Shown: piece by piece, positions 59,362 to 64,000 of the stretch | Position numbering within the stretch: position 1 is the first letter of the stretch | Layout: every line of letters starts with the position of its first letter | Assembly (NCBI GenBank): GCA_026705295.1 | Contig: JAPPBA010000180.1 | Coordinates: 1 to 64,000 of the forward strand | Source: Candidatus Palauibacter australiensis | Lineage (GTDB): Bacteria; Gemmatimonadota; Gemmatimonadetes; Palauibacterales; Palauibacteraceae | Reading direction: 5' to 3' | Length of the DNA stretch: 64,000 nt | Made by a program: the position numbers and the translations under genes | Notes under the pieces: model-generated | Told to the model about the DNA's origin: nothing | The model's input: only the letters and a program-made list of their open reading frames with translations | Database searches by the model: none

Positions 59362-59793
59362 ATGCTAACGAAGAAGATCTCCAACTGGATGATCGCCGCC
59401 GCGATCATCCTCGGCGTCGCAGTTCTGACGCCGGACACCGTCCAAGCACAGTGGTGTGAGACGTGCGATTCCTTGACGGCTGAGTGTACATCTGACGGTC
59501 CGTATCTCAACGACTCGTGCTATAGCGGCGAATGGGGGGGCATTTCGTTTTGTGTTTCGTGGGGCCGCCTGTGGTGTGATCCTCGCATCCCGCGCACCCA
59601 GTCCACATCCGTCGGTGCGGACGGCGCGCTCGTGCGAGAGCGAACATTCGCATCGGTAACATCCGACGCACCCGGGACACCGCAGTCGACGTTCCAACAC
59701 GTTCGTGACTGCAAGAACCGCATCGTAGCGAGAGCCTACAGTGCGGATGAGGCGGAGGACATGCGTCGCCGGACCGAGTCCATCGTCATCTGA
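59362..59793 (+). CDS. Secreted Cys-rich protein, unrecognised family
   Basis: The product has 143 residues from an ATG with AAGGAG upstream. A signal peptide (1-30) ends VQAQW. The mature N-terminal half holds six Cys within about 42 residues (QWCETC, AECTSDG, DSCYSG, FCVSWG, LWCDP), and a seventh lies near the end (RDCKNR). The second half is hydrophilic and ends in a charged helix. Small secreted Cys-containing proteins such as NVEALA are found beside 6-bladed propeller genes in Bacteroidota; this gene lies between two propeller genes, a similar setting but without clear sequence similarity. Function unknown. Confidence 0.65.
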   Translation: MLTKKISNWMIAAAIILGVAVLTPDTVQAQWCETCDSLTAECTSDGPYLNDSCYSGEWGGISFCVSWGRLWCDPRIPRTQSTSVGADGALVRERTFASVTSDAPGTPQSTFQHVRDCKNRIVARAYSADEAEDMRRRTESIVI

Positions 59794-59808
59794 GGCCGCT
59801 CGGGCGTT

Positions 59809-59857
59809 GCCGATGATCGGAGGAAACCAGGGCCCGGTGCATCCTCCGATCATCGGC
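59809..59857. repeat. Perfect 16-bp inverted repeat between cassette genes
   Basis: GCCGATGATCGGAGGA (59809-59824) is exactly repeated in reverse complement at 59842-59857, around a 17-nt loop. It starts 15 bp after the Cys-rich gene and ends 30 bp before the next start. It could terminate, attenuate or stabilise the mRNA. No T-run follows. Confidence 0.7.
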
Positions 59858-59887
59858 GGCCTCGAAGGACGGATGGGGGATCGGATC

Positions 59888-61081
59888 ATGCTCAAGGTGG
59901 TGCTTGCCGTCGTGGCGGTGTTCGCCGCAGCCGCGGGCCTCTCGGCCCAGGAGCGTCGCGACACGCTCGTCGCGGTCGCCGGCCTGGCGGTCCCCGACAG
60001 CGTGCCCCTCACGTACATCGTGCAGTTGGTCCAAGCGGCGGACGGGTCAGTGTTCATGCTCGATGCGCGCACGGAAGGCGTGTTGGCGTTCGGCCCGGAC
60101 GGGTCCTTCCGGCGGCGAATCGGTCGGCGTGGCGAGGGTCCGGGCGAATTGCTTTCGCCGTGGCGTCTCGGGCTGCTGGGGCGCGACACGCTGTGGGTCG
60201 CGGATGCGCGGCGCCGCGTCAACCTCTATGATGCTTCGACCGGGGAGAGCCTGGCGGACTTCGGCCCGGCCACGTGGGATGCCGCGACGGCGGACGGCGA
60301 GATCGTGCGACCGTTCGCGGCCCTGGCGGACCAGAGCATAATGGCCTTCAGGTGGGCGGAGAGGGACGTACTGGCGGAGGTGCTCGCATTTCGCGTCGAG
60401 CGCGGGGCCGATCCGGAAGGCTCTCCCCTTGCGCTTCTGGACCTTCGGGACCGATCCGTCGCGGCCCGGATACCGACGGGCGACGGCAGCCTGCAACTGC
60501 GCAATCCGTTTTCTCACAGTGATATGATCGCCGTGGGGCCCGGCGGGCGGCGCGTCGCGGTCATCCGGCGTCCGACGCCAGCGGGCTCGCCCGCGTTCTT
60601 CGTCGTGGAGCGGCACGACGTGTTGCGAGGTATCGTGGACACCGTGAAGGTGTCGTACGAGCCGCGCCCCCTCGACGCCGGCGAGATCCGGGCGTGGGCG
60701 GAAGATCTCGAGGCCGTGGAGCGGGTGGTCGAACTCGGCGCGTTCCCCAGCCGCTCGGCAGCGGTCGGCGCGGTGATGGAGGCGCTCGACGCGCCCGGCC
60801 ACCACCCGCCGGTCGAGAATCGCGGGCGGGGCATCATCGACGAGGGTGTGATCATGGACCCGAACGGCGACATGTGGTTTCAAATCCACGACCCGTCCGG
60901 TCGGTCGAACGAGTGGATCGTCATCTCCGGGGAGGGTCGCGCGGGCGAGGTGTCGACTGTGGCGGCCCCCGAGGATGCCCGGCTGCTCGCCGTGAGCGGA
61001 GACCGGGTGTGGGCAGAGGTGCGCGATGCGTTCGACGTGCCCGCGGTTCAAGTACTACGGGTCAGGCGCGCCGGCGGATGA
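59888..61081 (+). CDS. Secreted 6-bladed beta-propeller protein
   Basis: The product has 397 residues from MLKVVLAVVA, chosen because GGGGGA lies seven bases upstream and the signal peptide begins at once (ending GLSAQ); an ATG 15 bp earlier is possible. The propeller signature appears as IGRRGEGPGELLSPWRLG, preceded by SVFMLDARTEGVLAFGPDG. It thus belongs to the same family as the proteins at 1369-2778 and 25523-26866. A blade with MDPNGDMWFQIHDPSGR follows later. The next gene begins 4 bp after its stop, so it is part of the cassette. Ligand unknown. Confidence 0.8.
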   Translation: MLKVVLAVVAVFAAAAGLSAQERRDTLVAVAGLAVPDSVPLTYIVQLVQAADGSVFMLDARTEGVLAFGPDGSFRRRIGRRGEGPGELLSPWRLGLLGRDTLWVADARRRVNLYDASTGESLADFGPATWDAATADGEIVRPFAALADQSIMAFRWAERDVLAEVLAFRVERGADPEGSPLALLDLRDRSVAARIPTGDGSLQLRNPFSHSDMIAVGPGGRRVAVIRRPTPAGSPAFFVVERHDVLRGIVDTVKVSYEPRPLDAGEIRAWAEDLEAVERVVELGAFPSRSAAVGAVMEALDAPGHHPPVENRGRGIIDEGVIMDPNGDMWFQIHDPSGRSNEWIVISGEGRAGEVSTVAAPEDARLLAVSGDRVWAEVRDAFDVPAVQVLRVRRAGG

Positions 61082-61085
61082 CCGC

Positions 61086-62270
61086 ATGATTCGTTACGCC
61101 GGTGTCCGCGCGGCCCTCGCCGCGAGCTTCGCGTTGGCCCTGCTTGCGCTTGCGGTCGCCGCGCAGGAGCCCGGCGCGCGGCTGACGGGCATCCTCGTGT
61201 CGGAGGGCGACGGGGCGCCCGTGGACGGGGCGGTCGTGTCGCTCGACGGTGTCGACGGCGTCGTCGTGTGGGAGACGCTGTCGAACGCCAGCGGCGCGTT
61301 CAGCCTGCCGCTCCCGCCTCCGGGCACGTACCGCGTGCGGGTGTCGCGCATCGGCTACGAGTCGTGGACCTCCGGCCCGATCCGCATCGACTCCGCGCAG
61401 GCGACCGGCCCCCTGCGCCTCGAGATCCCGGTGCGGGCAGTGCCGCTCCCGGAGCTGCTGGTCACGGAGCAGACCGACTGTCCGACGACGCCCGAGGAGC
61501 GGCGGCGTGCGTTCGAACTTTACGAATCGGTTCTCCCGGCCCTCGTCTCGATGTCGGCCGAAGAGGTCTTCGACTCTCTGGTCGTTCGGCTGGATCGACC
61601 GGTCAGGGTGTGGAGACGCGGCAGCTTCCGATATGTGCAGGACACAGTAACGGTTGTCGTGCCGAAGGCCCTGAACAACGCGGCGCCGACACACCTCGAG
61701 GCGTTCGGGTACGCGGAGGCGGTCAACGACTCAACCACCACCTTCTACGCCCCTGACGGAGAAGCGCTGGCGTCGCCGGGCTTCCTCGCGACGCACTGCC
61801 TCAGCACGACGAAGGCAGAGGATGAGGTCACCGCGGGGCTGTCCTTCCAGCCCAGGCTCGACCGCGATGTGGTCGATGTCCAGGGCGTCCTGTGGATCGA
61901 TACGGTCGCCGTGGAACCGCAGAAGTTGGAGTTTAGGTATACCTCCTTGCGTCCGTTCTTGCGGAGATACCTGCTGCCGAACCTGGAGAGTCATGTACTA
62001 TCGCGGCGCCAGGAGGAACTGGGGCGTCGCGTCAGGTTCCACGCGATCGAGTTGATCGAGTCGGACTACGGCGGCGCCCTCCACTTCGAGCGAATCGAAG
62101 GTGGCGGGTGGCTTGTGCGCGAGTGGAGGATCGTTCGTCCACACCTTGCCATCTTCTTTCGTAGCGACGTCGTCCTCGGAGCGTACGTCCGGCCGAAGGC
62201 TGTTCCGCTAACGCACAGCGGCAGAATCCTCGCGATCTTCCGGTCGCAGCGGGACAAAGGTGGACGTTGA
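61086..62270 (+). CDS. Secreted protein with carboxypeptidase-regulatory-like domain (tandem copy 1)
   Basis: The product has 394 residues from MIRYAGVRAAL. A signal peptide ends near AVAAQ. A beta-sandwich of the carboxypeptidase-regulatory type covers about 25-105 (LTGILVSEGDGAPVDGAVVSL, ASGAFSLPLPPPGTYRVRVSR), the same fold that leads many TonB receptors here. The remainder, about 120-394, is of unknown family: QTDCPTTPEERRRAFELYES, then beta strands such as QGVLWIDTVAVEPQKLEF and RRVRFHAIELIESDYGG. The last region resembles proteins often annotated as regulatory-domain proteins of unknown role in Gemmatimonadota. A near copy follows with a 4-bp overlap. Confidence 0.78.
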   Translation: MIRYAGVRAALAASFALALLALAVAAQEPGARLTGILVSEGDGAPVDGAVVSLDGVDGVVVWETLSNASGAFSLPLPPPGTYRVRVSRIGYESWTSGPIRIDSAQATGPLRLEIPVRAVPLPELLVTEQTDCPTTPEERRRAFELYESVLPALVSMSAEEVFDSLVVRLDRPVRVWRRGSFRYVQDTVTVVVPKALNNAAPTHLEAFGYAEAVNDSTTTFYAPDGEALASPGFLATHCLSTTKAEDEVTAGLSFQPRLDRDVVDVQGVLWIDTVAVEPQKLEFRYTSLRPFLRRYLLPNLESHVLSRRQEELGRRVRFHAIELIESDYGGALHFERIEGGGWLVREWRIVRPHLAIFFRSDVVLGAYVRPKAVPLTHSGRILAIFRSQRDKGGR

Positions 62271-63445
62271 CCGCGCCCGCATCCATCGGCGCGGCCTTCG
62301 TCGCGAGCTTCGCGCTGGGCCTGCTTGCGCCCGTGGTCGCCGCTCAGGAGCCCGGCGCGCGGCTGACGGGCCTCCTCTTGTCGGAGGGCGACGGCGCGCC
62401 AGTGGACGGGGCGCTCGTATCGCTCGACGGTCTCGACGGCGCCGTCGTGTGGGAGACGCTGTCGAACGCCAGCGGCTCGTTCAGCCTGCCGCTGCCGCCT
62501 CCGGGCACGTACCGCGTGCGCGTGTCGCGCATCGGCTACGATTCCTGGACCTCCGGCCCGATCCGCATCGACTCCGCGCAGGTGTCCGAACCCCTTCGCC
62601 TCGAGATCCCGGTGCGGGCGGTGCCGCTCCCGGAGTTGATGGTGACGGAGCAGACCGACTGTCCGACGACGCCCGAGGAGCGGCGGCGTGCGTTCGCACT
62701 CTACGAGTCCGTCCTCCCGATCCTGGATTCGACGTCCGCCGCCGACACTCGCGACTCTCTGCTTGTGCGGCTGGAACGGCCGATCAGGATTTGGAATCGC
62801 GGCAGGTTCCGCCGTGCACGGGACACTGTCACCGTCATGGTCTCGGAGGCGCTGCCCAACGCGTCGCCGGGACATCTGGAGACGTACGGGTACGGCGACA
62901 TAGTTGGTGATTCGATGACCACCTTCTACGCCCCGGACGGTGCCGCGCTGGCGTCGCCAGGGTTCCTCGCGACGCACTGCCTGAGCACGGCCGAGGCCGA
63001 GACTGGGACTGAGGTCGCGGCCGGGCTGGCGTTCGAGCCGAGGCCCGGCCGGGAGGTTGTCGATGTCAGGGGCGTGCTGTGGATCGACACCGTGGCCAAC
63101 GAACCGCGGGAACTGGCGTTCAACTACACCTCGCTGCGGCCGTTCCTCCGGCGATACCTGGTTCCGCCGCTACGGGATTACCACGAGCGTCGCTTACCGG
63201 GCCGCCGCGCCAGCGTTGGCACCATCGGCATCGAGGAGTCTCGTTTCGGAGGGCAACTTCGCTTCGAGCGTGTTGGCGGTGATCGTTGGCTGATCCGCGA
63301 GTGGCGGATGCTCAGGCCGCGCTTGGTGTCTCGCTCTTTCTCAGCTCCGCGCACGGGGACCACCCTCTTGCCCCTCGCGGTGCCCGACGAGTACAGCGGC
63401 GAGGTGCTTGCGCTGTTCCGCCGCACCGACCGTTCTCCGCGATGA
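62267..63445 (+). CDS. Secreted protein with carboxypeptidase-regulatory-like domain (tandem copy 2)
   Basis: The product has 392 residues. The start is TTG overlapping the previous stop (TTGA) with AAAGGTGG upstream, and it opens directly on a signal peptide ending VVAAQ. The regulatory-type domain is nearly identical to copy 1 over about 25-110, at nucleotide level too, whereas the C-terminal part has diverged more (FYAPDGAALASPGFLATHC is kept; the end differs). This pattern fits a tandem duplication followed by change or partial gene conversion of the 5' halves. Cys in QTDCPTT and ATHCLST are conserved between the two and could pair. Function unknown. Confidence 0.78.
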   Translation: MTAPASIGAAFVASFALGLLAPVVAAQEPGARLTGLLLSEGDGAPVDGALVSLDGLDGAVVWETLSNASGSFSLPLPPPGTYRVRVSRIGYDSWTSGPIRIDSAQVSEPLRLEIPVRAVPLPELMVTEQTDCPTTPEERRRAFALYESVLPILDSTSAADTRDSLLVRLERPIRIWNRGRFRRARDTVTVMVSEALPNASPGHLETYGYGDIVGDSMTTFYAPDGAALASPGFLATHCLSTAEAETGTEVAAGLAFEPRPGREVVDVRGVLWIDTVANEPRELAFNYTSLRPFLRRYLVPPLRDYHERRLPGRRASVGTIGIEESRFGGQLRFERVGGDRWLIREWRMLRPRLVSRSFSAPRTGTTLLPLAVPDEYSGEVLALFRRTDRSPR

Positions 63446-63655
63446 CCGGCGTTAAGGACTCTTCGTATCGAAAAGCCAAAATGATCGAGACTACCGACGA
63501 TAGTTCCGCCATAATTGCCACTGATAACCCAAAATAAAACAATTCGTATTTTCCAGTACGATTGACGCCGAACTCGAAGTTTCCTTGATTTACGCACTGG
63601 GGACTCCATAACAGCCCCGGCATACTGAAAAGCTCCTGGTTCACGCGAAACGCTT
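63446..63655. other. AT-richer intergenic region
   Basis: The stretch after the cassette is clearly less GC-rich than the rest of the window, particularly about 63,470-63,590 (runs such as AAAATAAAACAATT). No gene, tRNA or clear hairpin was found. It probably carries the promoter of the next genes or marks DNA of different origin. Confidence 0.5.
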
Positions 63656-63784
63656 ATGACTTCCGAGCTAACCCCACTGTGGCGCCATGCTTCGCTTGTG
63701 GAAGACCCTGGCGGACTGCTGATCCGCGACGGAAGGATTGCCCGCTCCGGTCTCCCTCGTCGGAGTTCGAGGAGGTTCGAATGA
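63656..63784 (+). CDS. Possible 42-residue protein coupled to the next gene
   Basis: MTSELTPLWRHASLVEDPGG... is a short hydrophilic frame with a basic end (PRRSSRRFE). Its stop overlaps the start of the following gene (ATGA), the usual sign of coupling. There is no strong ribosome site in front of it, and no family is recognised, so it may be chance. Confidence 0.3.
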   Translation: MTSELTPLWRHASLVEDPGGLLIRDGRIARSGLPRRSSRRFE

Positions 63785-64000
63785 TCAACATCGTCGCGGA
63801 TTCTTCGTACGACGCCGCATCTATCGAGAATGCGGTCGAGGGTCCCGTCCGCATCGTTACCGATATCGGCGGCCTGGCAGGCGACGATGTCGACGTCGGA
63901 TGCTTGATTCTGGGCTGCCGCGCGCAGAATCTGGCGCGGTGGATCAAGCCTTTGCAGATAATCAAGAATCACTGTCCCGGAGTCCCCGTCATCGTGGTCA
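63781..64000 (+). CDS. Unrecognised gene, N-terminal part only
   Basis: The frame runs off the window after 73 codons. A strong GAGGAGG ribosome site lies seven bases before the ATG. The visible part alternates beta strands and helices (MINIVADSSYDAASIENAVEG, VGCLILGCRAQNLARWI, KNHCPGVPVIVV), reminiscent of a receiver-like or flavodoxin-like fold that often precedes a helix-turn-helix domain in regulators. It has no signal peptide, so it is cytoplasmic. The family cannot be fixed without the rest. Confidence 0.6.
   Translation, partial: MINIVADSSYDAASIENAVEGPVRIVTDIGGLAGDDVDVGCLILGCRAQNLARWIKPLQIIKNHCPGVPVIVV

Overview
This 64 kb window is GC-rich and densely coded. It looks like a chromosomal segment of a Gemmatimonadota-type bacterium, possibly one of the marine or sponge-associated lineages. 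That placement is an inference from gene content: many secreted beta-propeller proteins and lipoproteins, TonB-dependent receptors carrying an N-terminal carboxypeptidase-regulatory-like domain, tricorn and sortilin-like giants, paired DUF6644 membrane proteins, DUF6152, and DUF1080 with Gfo/Idh/MocA. Shine-Dalgarno sequences are clear, and GTG and TTG starts are common. No rRNA, CRISPR array, insertion sequence or plasmid origin was seen. One tRNA (Leu, TAA) is present. The left edge carries the 3' end of a tyrosine recombinase gene beside an apparently truncated cytochrome/monooxygenase gene, so an integration boundary probably lies at about 144-240.

Layout. 0.2-5.6 kb (minus): Gfo/Idh/MocA oxidoreductase, double DUF1080 lipoprotein, propeller lipoprotein and truncated haem protein, a likely 3-keto-sugar pathway. 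5.7-9.1 kb (plus): cyclophilin, alpha/beta hydrolase, haem lipoprotein and two DUF6644 membrane proteins. 9.2-11.8 kb (minus): DUF6152 protein and two paralogous secreted proteins. 12-14.6 kb (plus): NHL propeller lipoprotein and two tandem YbjQ-like paralogues. 14.7-23.2 kb: tricorn-type protease (minus), serine hydrolase and TonB receptor (plus). 23.3-28.3 kb: tRNA-Leu, FMN reductase, dUTPase, a 31-residue membrane protein, a propeller and an FAD oxidoreductase.

28.4-31.6 kb (minus) is the most distinctive part. A BlaI-type repressor and an M56 membrane peptidase lie downstream of two secreted proteins that share one domain. One of these has long Glu/His/Gly/Arg repeats, and the M56 protein has a similar His/Glu-rich tail where a sensor domain would normally be. 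BlaI-like operator dyads precede the set. 31.8-37.8 kb: amidase-CHRD fusion, thioesterase, acyl-CoA ligase, SURF1 and a double VOC protein. 37.8-44.3 kb (minus): FloA/NfeD membrane unit below a sortilin-like propeller protein.

44.4-50.4 kb: alpha/beta hydrolase divergent from an orphan solute-binding protein, a metal-type TonB receptor and a serine hydrolase. 50.4-57.3 kb (minus): an ABC system with one ATPase and four permeases (two duplicated pairs), led by a small secreted His/Cys protein. 57.5-63.4 kb: a beta/gamma-crystallin lipoprotein, then a plus-strand cassette of secreted proteins (propeller, Cys-rich protein, propeller, two tandem paralogues) containing a perfect 16-bp inverted repeat. 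The window ends inside an unrecognised gene preceded by an AT-richer gap.
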